From positions 1-45,450 of the forward strand of contig JAIPMN010025019.1 in assembly GCA_020650975.1 (NCBI GenBank): DNA of 45,450 nt, written 5' to 3'. Made by a program: the position numbers and the translations under genes. Below the pieces are notes generated by a model that did not search any database, was not told where the DNA came from, and was given only the letters and a program-made list of their open reading frames with translations. This stretch comes from Apostichopus californicus (lineage: Eukaryota > Echinodermata > Holothuroidea > Aspidochirotida > Stichopodidae). Positions 13,401-23,760 of the stretch are shown one piece after another; position 1 is the first letter of the stretch, and each line of letters opens with the position of its first letter.

Positions 13401-15566
13401 AACTTTATTGTGCCTCTGAACACCCTGCTGGAGTCTCTAGCGTCAAACTCACAAGCAGCAGTTCAGGTTGATGGAGGGAGTAGTCAGGCTGCTACATCTA
13501 GTGTGTCTCCAAGACTAGTCACCAGCCTGCAGGCTGCATCTTCTCTTTTACAGAGCACTGTTCATCCAGGAGGAGAGAAGAGGGACCTCTCCTCCATTGC
13601 TCAAAATGGATCCAATTTGAACCAAATAAGTGGGCCTTCTAGTAAAGTGTTATTGCCTTCATTGGTCACTAATCCCTGCACCAATTCTATCTTACCTCTG
13701 TCTGCAATGACGAGTGCTCAGAACCAACCTTCGGCTGACACCACTGCCGTTCAGTCTTTGGTCGATAATGCTCAAAAGCTTTCACAAGGATTGCAAAGTG
13801 TGAATGTGCAAGGATTTCCATTACCCATTATAGGATCCTTTCAGAATGGAGCATCTGGCATCTCCTCGGCTGATGCTCTCCAAAGTAATTCATTAAATTC
13901 ATTAAATGTTACCCCCATATCCAGCCTGCCAGGTAACATGCCTACACCTGTCGCCAGTTCCCAAACTCTACTAACCAACTCAATACCAAAGTTAGCTTTA
14001 CCAAGTTTACAGAACGTCGGAACTACAGCTATTCCAAATATATCAAATCTACCAAATAGCATATCTTCAGTTGTCGGGTCTATGCCTGCACTAAAGCGTA
14101 TGATTCCCATCGCAGAGACACAACTTATTCCTACTTCGGGAATTCGGGCAGTGCCCGAGTTGCAGAGTCAGTCTTTTTCGGTGGCACAGACTTCTTCTGT
14201 ACTACAAGGTACTTCAAGCACATATGCCACAGCCCCCAGTTTGCCAACTCAACCAGTACACCAGATTATTGCAGCAGCAAGTGATGGCAATACCAATTCA
14301 GTATTTACTAATGGGATCAATACGTTTGCAGAGCAACTGACCTCCAGTAACTCGGCGGCTTCCACCTTTGTCATTACCAATCATGGGATCATTGCAGTTC
14401 CAAACATACAACAGTCACCTCATACAGTGAGCCATGACAATAATAACCCATCTATCAACACCATCAGTGTCGCCCCTATAAATGCTAATATTCCAGATAG
14501 CGAAACTCTCCAAAGTTTGAACAGTAACAGTTTCACCTTGGCGCCATCATTACTGACACGGCCCCAAGACAGTTACATAGACGAAGAAAATGTTTATTTC
14601 CAAGAGCAATACTATGATATGCCTGTGAAGGCGCTGGATTATTCTACCAAATCACATACATTAGAAGGACAGTATGAGTCACAAGAGATGGATGAAGAAG
14701 CACCATTGGACCTTTCAATCAGCAAACCAAAGAGTGACCTCGAGCAGGTTCCCACAATCTCCACTCCTTCCTTAGCACTTCCTACTTCACTTTCCGTCAT
14801 CGATAGCAGGCATCTTCCGAGGATAAAGGATAAGGATCCAAGGCCTCTTCTACCAAATAACGCATTGCCGGGTGTTGCAACGATCACTTCCGTTCGGAGA
14901 CCACCCCCACCGTACCCAGGACTAGCACAAAAGTTCCTTGCACCTCAAGCAATTGCACAGCTTGGATACCCAAGGTTCGTACGAGAGCCAACCAAAAATT
15001 ATCCTGGATTCATGAAAATGACCCTCAAGAGGAAAAGTACGACGGGTAAATCGGTCCGAGAGCTGTTGGATAAGAAAAGAAAGAATGACTTAGCACGGTC
15101 GGGTCAAACATCCCAAAGCGGGAACTCAATGCTCTTAGGAGCGTCATCGCCTAATAATGTATCTGGCAACAAAGTCACAGTAGGAATCGACACTGTCACT
15201 CATCAACATAGTAGCAGGCTGACAAGGAACGGGACAAAGAAAGCCGAGAATTTTACAGAAGATGATGCGAACGAAAGAAATAACAGTGAAACACCAGCGG
15301 GAAATCACCACTCTCTGATTACGTTGGCTAATCTCTATCGACCGGAGCAGAATGAAGTCGGGATTGAGAATGGTCAGCATGAGACGAACAAATCACACAG
15401 GCTCGAAAACTGTCTTCAAAAGTTCGATGTATCAAAGAGAACATCTTCAAAGTCCCCGGAGAAGGGGAGACAGGGTCGTAGATCTCGACGCAAGCCACAA
15501 CAGGTCTTCAAGAGAACAATAGTGGAAGATCCAGATATTATTGATGAGATTGAAGATTTTAGTTAG
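7299..15566 (+). CDS. Crypton-derived (DUF3504-like) nuclear regulator, four coding exons
   Basis: Coding exons are 7299-7445, 9803-10481, 11315-11595 and 12951-15566; all introns are GT-AG and the phases join to a 1240-residue protein. An in-frame TGA at 7284 supports the ATG at 7299. Residues about 110-366 resemble DUF3504, the domesticated Crypton tyrosine-recombinase fold seen in ZMYM2/3/4, QRICH1 and KCTD1: a core-binding-like helical part, then NHPTGLF (206-212), a CKGTTH segment (224-229), a GHPICPFK turn (276-283) and YTNMSLV (340-346). The expected recombinase residues (Arg after Cys, then His and Arg of a TNHSLR-type motif) are Lys225, Met343 and Val346, so no recombinase activity is expected. 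Residues 370-1240 are largely disordered and Ser/Thr/Asn/Gln-rich, with PLDLS (954-958), PPPY (1021-1024), a basic stretch (1062-1080) and a basic then acidic C-terminus. PTDLS lies at 16-20. Role inferred: DNA- or chromatin-associated transcriptional regulator, probably a corepressor recruiter. The exact orthologue is not recognised. Confidence 0.8.
8672..9280 (+). repeat. Divergent tandem repeat of about 140 bp with a DR1 motif
   Basis: TGAGTACAAGA(A/T)CCCTA occurs at about 8672 and again about 140 bp later, each followed by a G-rich GGTCAA-containing stretch. Weaker copies follow toward 9200. A perfect direct repeat AGGTCA-A-AGGTCA lies at 8986-8998. It is located in intron 1 of the Crypton-derived gene. 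Confidence 0.5.
9326..9418. repeat. ATGCATATG / AAATTTGCA simple repeat
   Basis: About 90 bp built from the interleaved words CATATGAAATTTGCA, AATTTGAAA and ATATGCATATGC. Most words are self-complementary or nearly so, so the stretch can extrude small cruciforms. It includes one exact POU octamer, ATTTGCAT. Confidence 0.7.
9803..10481 (+). CDS. Crypton-derived gene, coding exon 2 (recombinase-like core)
   Basis: 679 nt between acceptor ACACAG and donor G|GTATGT, leaving phase 1. The exon opens with a basic segment (KERERAKKK). It then encodes helices resembling the core-binding part of DUF3504 and the start of the catalytic part, including NHPTGLF, the CKGTTH segment and a charged strand (FVCKKDISKGVKFITIRN) in the position where the family has its beta hairpin. 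The coding stretch is noticeably richer in GC than the flanking introns. Confidence 0.82.
11315..11595 (+). CDS. Crypton-derived gene, coding exon 3 (recombinase C-terminal part)
   Basis: 281 nt; the acceptor TATCAG and donor GAG|GTACTT fit, and the split Gly codon is completed by GT at the exon start. It encodes the Cys-Pro turn typical of DUF3504 (PICPFKIFRLFMSK), a WQRPK stretch, and YTNMSLV where Cryptons have the His and Arg of the active site. The exon ends in phase 0. Confidence 0.82.
12951..15566 (+). CDS. Crypton-derived gene, terminal coding exon (low-complexity tail)
   Basis: One 2616-nt exon after acceptor ACACAG encodes 871 residues and the TAG stop. An initial ordered-looking block (about residues 390-455, containing LWKELFPEWDRTRL and a Cys-containing end CKDESCC) is not recognised. 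It is followed by some 480 residues dominated by Ser, Thr, Asn, Gln, Leu and Pro. Then come PLDLS, PPPPY, a bipartite-like basic signal (KRK, about a dozen residues, KKRK) and a GRRSRRK block before the acidic end. One huge last exon holding the disordered region is common in regulators of this kind. Confidence 0.85.
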   Translation, partial: VKEIPNPPKFDSSNLDSALPGGNDKLEIKLLNSSEAQVEIRLTDILWKELFPEWDRTRLVSGYQNHVDFMKHLLEVHKTCKDESCCNPENEIEESTEEGSTSDQQASQENPSTTPITIPINVAQHGFQNSSLLTVVNNNTVVPQTVQGAHNFIVPLNTLLESLASNSQAAVQVDGGSSQAATSSVSPRLVTSLQAASSLLQSTVHPGGEKRDLSSIAQNGSNLNQISGPSSKVLLPSLVTNPCTNSILPLSAMTSAQNQPSADTTAVQSLVDNAQKLSQGLQSVNVQGFPLPIIGSFQNGASGISSADALQSNSLNSLNVTPISSLPGNMPTPVASSQTLLTNSIPKLALPSLQNVGTTAIPNISNLPNSISSVVGSMPALKRMIPIAETQLIPTSGIRAVPELQSQSFSVAQTSSVLQGTSSTYATAPSLPTQPVHQIIAAASDGNTNSVFTNGINTFAEQLTSSNSAASTFVITNHGIIAVPNIQQSPHTVSHDNNNPSINTISVAPINANIPDSETLQSLNSNSFTLAPSLLTRPQDSYIDEENVYFQEQYYDMPVKALDYSTKSHTLEGQYESQEMDEEAPLDLSISKPKSDLEQVPTISTPSLALPTSLSVIDSRHLPRIKDKDPRPLLPNNALPGVATITSVRRPPPPYPGLAQKFLAPQAIAQLGYPRFVREPTKNYPGFMKMTLKRKSTTGKSVRELLDKKRKNDLARSGQTSQSGNSMLLGASSPNNVSGNKVTVGIDTVTHQHSSRLTRNGTKKAENFTEDDANERNNSETPAGNHHSLITLANLYRPEQNEVGIENGQHETNKSHRLENCLQKFDVSKRTSSKSPEKGRQGRRSRRKPQQVFKRTIVEDPDIIDEIEDFS

Positions 15567-17660
15567 TTCTGATAAGAGTGTTATCAGTTTACCTGTTGAG
15601 ATGATGAATCCATAGCACTGTAGAGTTGTACAATACTGGATACCATGCCCAGTAGAATTTTAAGAGGCGGCTAGTGTGGACATAGTCGTAGTCTCAGAAC
15701 CTCAATTAATGATCAAGAACAGCTCACAAATGTTTCTGTTTTTTCTAAGTAATAGACATGAAATTCTAAAAATTGACCAACATGGCTGGTTTTTAAACAT
15801 AGAAGATAAATAAATAGCTTATTACAAAGATCAGTGATTACGAGACAAGTGGTGAGTAGATACAAGTTAGATATGACAAGACGTCAGTGGTTGTAGCTTA
15901 GCCTCAAAGAACCCTTCAGAAAGCTTTAATAGAATGTTACTTTAATGTTTGTCATTCGTTTGTCTATGATAAGCTGCCTCTCTATTATATTCATATTAAT
16001 TAATGAAAACTACCAAATAACTAATGAGACACAGAGACCCTGGGAAACATTCATATTTAGGCATGCAACTAATATAGTACAATCAAGGTTCATTTATATA
16101 AAAAAATTGATTTATTCATGTTTACTTTATTTTTTTTCAATATATTTTTGGCATCACCGAGGTGACTTAAAAAGTATCGTGCATTCTCCAGGTACTGTTT
16201 ACTTAAAGAAACTTGATCCTTGAATTTTATCATGTGATCATATATCTCTAGCAAATTTTTTTCTGTGATACTTGGTGTTAAATTTGTCATGTTGAAAACA
16301 AAAGTGTTTTCACTGTTGAATACTTCAATCTGATGATAATGTTACTCTTTCAAGTGTTCATAGATATGGGGATACACTCATTGACAAAGACAAATTAATT
16401 TTGAGAGCATTATTCTGTGTAATTCTTAATGATTTGAGATTGGATACCAATCTCACAAAGTCAATGGCTCTCTACAAAATGAGAAAAGTGTTCAAAACAG
16501 AACTTTTTGTCAAAGTTTGTGGGTATTTTTAAGAGATACATCAGTTGGGAGAGGTTGTAGTAGTTTTATGTAAAGCATGACTCAGAGTGTAGGATGTCTG
16601 CTCTTCTTCCCATGGTTAGATAGTGCATTTTCTGTTGATATTTTACTGCAGAGCAACCCATCGTTTAATCCTTCGGGATGAATTTTTAAATCAATATTGT
16701 GATGATATCACCTTGTTTCCTCTTCTTTGTTTTGTTTTTTGTCATGTCAACAATTATTTTCTGCTGCAAAGTGTTATTATTTATTTTGCGTTGACGTTAT
16801 CTAACACGGTGTTGTCTTTATTAACGTGCAACCCTGCTACGATCTCGTCTATTTGTGGCATTATGTACAGTACAGTGCATTCGTTTACAAACATTTCTCT
16901 ATATTTTTTTAAAATCATATATTTTTTAAGGAAAGTAATACAGAAACTGTGAAAAATATGAAACTGTGAATTGCCAGAGTCATAGAATATTCCTTTTTAG
17001 ATTTTTAGATTTGTCAGTGCGGTTTGTATTGTTGTATTAAATATCGCATGGAGGAATGAACAGTAATCGTACAGAACTTACAGGGAGTCGAAAGGAGGGG
17101 AGGAATTTATCCAGGTTTTACTCATAAACCATCTATCACTGGTTAAAACCACCTCCCCCCTCCCCATACCCCAAAAAGCCAACAACAACAAAACAATGCT
17201 GTTTTCCTTCATCTTATAATACTATACTTATTAATGTTGATTGCTTTAAATGTACAGAGCTGTTAACAGAGTAGCCACAATACATTGTATATGCATTACT
17301 ATAGAGAGCTGAAAGATCAACTGGCAGGCTCTGTAACTGATATCATTCTTTGGATTTATAGGCTTTGGACGGTGGTGTGTTTTGCATTCAGATATTGAAC
17401 TGCACTGTGACCCTGCAACATAGTTAGTATTATAACTTGCAATGTTCTTTCTCATTGCGAATAGCAGTTTGGTTCTTGGGTATTAGGTTGGTTAGTACAG
17501 TTGCTGATATTTCAGTCAATTTGCCAGACTGTATGTAGCCCTATAGTATTAAAAAGATTTGGGCCTTACTTTCTTTACTTCATGTGCTGCATATATTTGT
17601 AACAAACTTATGACATTCTTACAAAGTTCATCATTGGAAAAAAATAAAGAAACCAAGGCA
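15567..17660 (+). other. Probable 3' UTR of the Crypton-derived gene
   Basis: AT-rich sequence after the TAG stop without a credible gene. AATAAA signals lie at 15809-15814 and 17643-17648, and either could end the transcript. Small open frames here have no recognisable content. Confidence 0.4.
15809..15814 (+). terminator. Candidate polyadenylation signal AATAAA
   Basis: First canonical hexamer after the stop at 15566, about 240 nt downstream. This is sequence evidence only; the later AATAAA at 17643 is an alternative. Confidence 0.35.
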
Positions 17661-18962
17661 TGTGTCGATTGTAGGCCTACTTCAGCACTACCATGTTAGT
17701 TACTGGTACTTAAGCACCCTGATTCTTAATTAAATGTATGAAGTCAAATCAAACTGTAAATATTGAAATAATTGATTACTTTGGTATATTACCTAAACAG
17801 TTTAGAGCAAAGCTTTTGAAAGAATGGTTGTTCCCCATAGCTTTTCTGTTTATTCATGACGATGAACTCTTTAAAATGAGGTGAGGCTTTTAATTTCATG
17901 AAACGTGTGTCTTCTTTTGTTCTACATCAGTAGTACTGTTTATATTCTTTGAAAATATTTATACTTTTGTTATTTACAAAATAATCACTAGATGGTAGCT
18001 TCATAAACTAATGCCTACTTCTAAGCTAACTCAAAATTTAAGCAAGAGTTTACATGTGAACATACCTTAATTAGCTGATATGTGTTGGAGAATTTACGTT
18101 TCAGAGATTTCAACTTGTATGGGTTTTTTTTTGCTCTTTTCATTTTGCATTAAAATCATAATATTGGAATCTTATGTTAAACCAACTCTTTTTTACATAT
18201 TAATATGAATTTCTCAATTTTGACTATTGAATTCCAACTAGTCCATTTCTGCTATAAATTATAGTATATTAATAGTAACAGACTGGTTAATTTTTGATTC
18301 CCCAAAAGTTGGAAGATTAAGGAAAAAGTAGGGAGAATTTGGCAAAACTGAAATGAAACAGTGATGTAGAAACTAACAGGAGACATTTTGACAGTTTTAA
18401 CACCTCTACAATAATATATCTGTAATAGCACTGCAGAATACAATGATATGAGCATTTTATACTCTTATTGCCTGAAAAACGTTCATTTTCTCCAAGTTCC
18501 TAATGAAGGTAAAAGCATATAGGCTGCTCATATTTTGTGGCTATTAGCAAACAATGGAATCATGATTTGCCCGGTGATATGAAAGAAATCAAGAGACCGT
18601 GAGCTTGACTATATAACACAGGGAGTCCTGTCCAAACCAAGAAACTTGGCAGGTCCGCATTAATTAAAATAGTTTTGTGACTCGCTTTAATCCGTTTAGA
18701 TCAGAAACTAGACAATAATGAAAGAAAATAAAAATGATTCTAAATGACTCAATTTATACAGTTTGTAATGTTCTTGTGATCAAATTCAATTTTTGTTTTA
18801 TATCTTTTTTTCATTTGGAGATTTAATTGTTAAAATACAGGATAAAAACCATGGTTGTGTGTCATGGAAGGAGTGAGAATTTCATAAAGGGGTCAACTAA
18901 CAAATGTTGGGGAATCCTTCTGTAAACAGACGGGTTCAGTCTCGTTACTTGACCAATCTTTT
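17661..18962. other. Unremarkable AT-rich intergenic DNA
   Basis: I find no gene, RNA or clear repeat in this stretch. Short open frames look like chance products of AT-rich sequence. Confidence 0.5.
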
Positions 18963-19263
18963 CTGATGAACAGTTTGGTCCAGACTTGTCCATTGAATTG
19001 GACAGGTTGGATAACCAACTGAACAGTCTGATCCATACAGATTGGTTCAGTCTTGTTAATAGACTGAACCTCTCTGATGAACAGTATAGTCCAGACTTTT
19101 CCATTGAACTGGACGGATTGGATCACCAACTGAACAGTCTGATCCATACAGATTGGTTCAGTCTTGTTAATAGACAACCTCTCTGAAAACAGTTTGGTCC
19201 AGACTTGTCCATTGAACTGGACAGATTGGATAACCAACTGAACAGTCTGATCCTGCAGATTGG
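18963..19263. repeat. 111-bp tandem repeat, about 2.7 copies, with internal dyads
   Basis: Units start at 18963, 19074 and 19183 with CTGATGAACAG or a near match. Each contains two inverted repeats: TGTCC...GGACA around CATTGAA, and ACTGAAC...GTTCAGT separated by about 20 bp, so each unit can form two hairpins. The period is a multiple of three and long frames are open on both strands, but the encoded peptide repeat is not recognised. Confidence 0.8.
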
Positions 19264-20276
19264 AGGCCGGAGGGTGGGGTTGGTTGATTAAATGTTAGGA
19301 TACTAAATCTAGAAACCAAAGATTGGATCGGAATTTTAATCATGAAAGATTAAATGATCAAAGAAGATTTTCCTCTTCATTAATTAAAAAAGAAAGGAAG
19401 TTGAATCATGCAAAGAAACAATATGGCTGTTACTTAAATGAGTGTGAGACCTTTGATTGGATGCAGATCTGACCAACACCTTCTTTAAACAAACCCAGCA
19501 GCTGGAGGGAGAGACTTTTATGGGTTACTGTTTAAAACTTGGTATTTGGTGGGATTGAAACACAAGTTGTTCCAAAGAAATACGTATCACAAGTGAAGTT
19601 GAAACTTTCCCAAGTAAGCTCTGCCAACTTGCCTGCATGAATATACAAAAGCAAATCGCCTTAAGTAAGTTCTTGCCCACAGCAAGGGAGTGTATTTTTC
19701 AAGTCAGTGTGGGAAACTGAGTGTAATTTCAAATATTGAAAGAGAATTTAATTTTAATTTTAATGGAACTTAAAGTGAACTTAAAGAATTCCCAATGATG
19801 TGCTCTACCTACTGAGTTCTCCAGCCCTTGGTTGGCCAATGGACTGGAGAACTCAAGTGTGGTAGATTAAAGAACTTGTAATCCTGAGGGTCACTGCTTT
19901 TAATCCTATTCTAACCAAAGTTTCTTTGAACTTTCAATTTTTTTTTTTATATAACTGCCCTGTCTATTTTTGTTGTTGTTGATTAAAAGATTTTACATAT
20001 CGATATAAATAAGTGTCTGGATGGTAGTTAATAGATAGCAAGACATGATTGTTTTACTTCCAAAGTTTATGATTCTATGTACTAATATACATTTGTTTTT
20101 TTCTATGGATCCTGGCATTATTCAATATACAGAGTTTAATTCTCACAACTGTCTCTATGTGTTTTGTATGTCAGTTTCATTGCTATTAAACCCTCCTGGT
20201 TTTACTGAAATGCGCCTGCTTTTTCCGTCAAATCCCAAGCTCTCCTGGTTTAGAAGTATTTCAAATTTCACCGGAA

Positions 20277-20540
20277 CAGGTGCGTAGCCAAGGGGGGGGG
20301 GCTAATGGGGGGGGGGGGTGGAGGCAAAGTGGGCAACCGCCCCCTTCTTGAGCATATTATTTGTATTTTTATGATATCGCTAGTAATTTTAAACTAGAAA
20401 ATGCTTAGATGCAACTTACAAGTCCTGGGAAGTGCCATGACCAGCGATCCAGGAGGCATTTTCGTCCAAACTTTTCTTGTATGATTCGCGCCAAACCATG
20501 GTGGCGCTACGCTTAGATAGTTTGCCCACAGGCTTCGCCA
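20277..20540 (+). mobile_element. hAT-like MITE, single recognisable left end
   Basis: It starts CAGGTGCGTAGCCAAGG followed by long G runs. Its inner part (about 20485-20523) shares CGCGCCAA-CCATGGTGGCGCT-CGCTTAGATAG-type sequence with the complete element at 20686-21075, so the two are related. I did not find its right terminus. Confidence 0.5.
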
Positions 20541-20685
20541 AAACCTTGCAAAATTCCTCGCTCCGTGCCTGCACTGGACTGAACTTTTATGGAGATCATA
20601 AACTTTTGTGATGGGGCAGTAGGTGGATGACACTTCTACGAATGGTGGCTGTAGGTGTGGGTTGATAGTTGAACACATTCCCAAC

Positions 20686-21075
20686 CAATAGCGGAGCGTC
20701 CATACAGTCAGGGGGCGGATGCCCCCCCTGACGGACTCAAATGGACTGCTGGCGCCCTTTTCAGCTTTTTACCACTTTTTACTTATTTGCGATTATTGAC
20801 TTTTTTATTACGCTCTCATCTACCTATTGACATTTGTCACATTTTGTTGGTGTAATTTTCTGACAAAATGGCGATAACACCTATTTATTCTTCGTTTTCT
20901 GCAAATTAGCAAGGCCCGGAAAGGGTCATTTCCGGCGATCTAGAGTGTATCTTTACTCAAAAAATTTCTGTACGCTCCGCGCCAACCAATGGTGGCGCTC
21001 CGCTTAGATAGTGTCAAAAGCGCCCCTACAGACCATTCTCGCCCCCCCTGACCAATACCCCTAGCTCCGCCACTG
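20686..21075 (+). mobile_element. Complete non-autonomous hAT MITE, 390 bp
   Basis: The element begins CAATAGCGGAGC and ends GCTCCGCCACTG. The inverted termini of about 30 bp continue into TCAGGGGG on one side and CCCCCTGA on the other. It is flanked by identical 8-bp direct repeats TTCCCAAC at 20678-20685 and 21076-21083, the target duplication length of hAT transposons. It has no transposase frame. The good target duplication suggests a fairly recent insertion. Confidence 0.85.
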
Positions 21076-21184
21076 TTCCCAACTGTTGTTTGCTGGGGGT
21101 CTACGGTGCTTTCCCAGAAGTTTTGGCATCAATGGTGTATATCACAGCATATTTAAACAAACAAATTAGGTCTATACAATTAGG

Positions 21185-21850
21185 GGCCAGTATAAACACA
21201 ATTTGGTCTTCTCTCTTGAAAATGTGACATTGAAAATTCAGACATTTTGGATTAGTTTATCATTTCAACTTTTTGTCATCAGATTTTGACTTTTTCTAAC
21301 ATTTCTACTTTGTACCAAAATGTCAAATTCTTGTTATCAAATTTGCAATTATTAACAAAAACTATTTTATTTTATTAAACCATGTCCTGTCAATAAAATT
21401 TCCATTCCAGAAGTGGGTAGGGGTGGGGGGGGGGGATGATGGGGTTGAGGATGACATGGATCTGCATGCTGTATTTTGTGTAATATTGTCTCGTGGGTGA
21501 AGGACCAAGATTTTTAATATCCCGCCCGCTCCCACCCTGCAACTTGTTTGTGCTTTGCCTCTATGGCGGGCCATTTGTATGAGATAACAGGGAATCAACA
21601 TATACCAATTTAAATCTGTACATGTCAATTAAAATCTACATCTACCAGTTTAAATTTACTTGTACCAAATTCTTCACTTACGGTCGTTATAAGTGGACAT
21701 TACCAGTCTCTAATTTGCTTATACCAATTTATATTGACATATCTACTACTTATTTAAATCACTCAGTTTATTTATTGTTAGGGGGGTAAATCGATGATAT
21801 GTCAATTTAAAGTGGTATAAGTTGATTTAAATTGACAAATCCCGAATTAA
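21185..21850. repeat. Degenerate AAATTTGACAT-type arrays and G-run blocks
   Basis: Near 21225-21350 variants of TTTTGACATTTT recur. From about 21600 to 21850 variants of TACCAATTTAAATTGACAT recur on both strands. Between them (21415-21540) lie G-rich and C-rich blocks resembling MITE ends. The whole looks like eroded MITE interior DNA. Confidence 0.4.
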
Positions 21851-21959
21851 AATGTTATATTCTTATATGCATCCCTCTTCCACCCCTCCCCAACCACTTC
21901 TCCTATCTAATCCCCCCCCCCCCCATAGTTACAACCATGAAGGCAACATTTTATTTGTT

Positions 21960-22520
21960 CACATGAACATGGTTAAGCGACTGAACGTACGCCGAACATG
22001 AAGATAGCGTGTATCTTATGATCACGACTGGCGTCCCATAGACGTTGGCCTGTCCCTGGTCAAAATTTGCTCCTAAATTGTGTAGTATACGTAGCTTTGC
22101 TATGTTTTCAGGCATACACGGTTCATATAGGGCAGATATAAAACAGTAGTACTAGTAGTGCAGCTAGCTAGGCGAACTTTATCGGGGTTAGGCTATATGC
22201 ACACTAGACGAAAGTCGAGGTGATGCGTGAAATCTTCACTTGGGAGGAGTTTTAGGTTGTACACATAAAAGTAATAAATGGTGTAAGTATATCCTGGACA
22301 ACGGTAACTAAGGTTGTTACTTTCTCACAGGTGTGGTTGAAATTTTCATTGAAACTTGACCCGCACAGTAAACTACGGCACCTCCCACAATTAGGCTCGT
22401 TCGTCCAGCGCACTGTTACTAGTTACAGTAGTTATTTACATGCACTGTAGTCACTAACACTAGTTACTGTAGGCTCATAGCCTAGCAGTTCACTAGCGAG
22501 GCACTATGGAAGTTCCTGCG
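21960..22520 (+). promoter_or_regulatory. Possible promoter zone of the hnRNP H-like gene
   Basis: This stretch has visibly more CpG dinucleotides than its surroundings (for example near 21980-22045 and 22360-22400) and lies about 2-2.5 kb before the first coding exon. An unseen 5' non-coding exon must exist upstream of 24537. No core promoter element was identified, so this is weak inference. Confidence 0.2.
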
Positions 22521-22939
22521 CACTAAACTAATCGCAAAATATAGTTTAGGTGTATCCTATATTCTTAGCCCATGTGACCTGAGAATTGCAATGTCTTAAC
22601 AGAAAATGTTAGATTTACTTAATGGCCATAAGCTACCTTAGAATGTGTTCAAATGAAGTTAACTAGTTTGCCTCGAGTCTTAGACTTTGTTAGAGAGTCA
22701 CATGTTTGCATGACCCTGAAAACAAAATCATTTCTCCTTCTTGGTGACATAGGCTAGGCCTGGATGTTGCTGTACAGAACTCATTATTGAAAGGCTTGTG
22801 TGTAGTGGGGTGAATGCAAGACAGAAAACTAATGTTACCTCTCATTTGTGTACTGGTTTGTTAGTTGCTGTATTACCCACACCCCCAGACTCCCCCAGTT
22901 TACCTTGAAGATAGGTATGTAAATGTAATGAATTTAATT

Positions 22940-23760
22940 GCATAAGCTTAAAGGCCATCAGTTTTGCTCCCAAACAAGCTTAAAAGGCAGATGATGGTCA
23001 TTAAATTTGCTGGGAGTAGATTATGAACAATGTGGTAAACGAAGGTGGCTGTATGCACATGTATGAGATCAACTAGCTTGAAAAAATTAAGAGAAGAAAC
23101 CAACTTACTAACTGTCAGTATGTTTAGCATGTGATATGTGATGCATTGCTTTCTTTTGTAAATGTATTAATTTGTTAAGATGGAAATTGTATGCAACAGA
23201 CGAGACAGTTTTAAAGTTGTTAATGTTAACTGAGGGAAAATTAAGGTACTTAGATAAAAAAGAGAAAAGAATACTTTAAAGGAAGGAAGGGTTTTAATTT
23301 TGAGAGGATGCCAGTATCCTAAGTGACCTTTCAATATGATTTTTCCAAATTACTCCTGAATCAATAGTGACACCAAGAAATTTTGTCCTTTTATCTGCCT
23401 TCTGAAAGCAAATGTTATTTAGTGTTACGCTAAGGTAAACAGTATCATTTTTCCTACTATTGTTGAACTAAAAGTAATGTACTTGGTTCTGCCCACATTG
23501 AGTGAAAAAATTTGTTAGCAGCAACAAATTATGCTTGTAATTCACAACATATCGTGTCCTCCATCCGTTTCAAGTTTTAACCTGTAAAAATATGTTTGTA
23601 TCATCAGCAAAGGTATATTAGAAATTACATTTGAGAAATTCCTTTCATCATTTACAAAAATATTGTATTAAACTAATGGACCTAGAGTAGAACCTTGGAG
23701 CAGCACACTGAAAGGACATTTTGAGTGCCATTAATAGATGAAATGCATGTACAGTAGATT
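22940..23760 (-). mobile_element. LINE reverse-transcriptase remnant
   Basis: Minus-strand translation in shifting frames gives recognisable non-LTR reverse-transcriptase pieces: QGSTLGPLVYNIFVND (about 23690-23640), FADDTNIF (about 23615-23590) and KFLGVTIDSGVIWKNHI (about 23385-23330). Near 23080-22990 follows a C-terminal VDLIHVHTATFVYHIVHNLLP segment. The YxDD-type FADD core and the FLGV-ID-W-HI block fit the CR1/L2/Jockey-like group. It is broken by frameshifts and truncated at the 5' side, hence an old, inactive copy. Confidence 0.75.
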
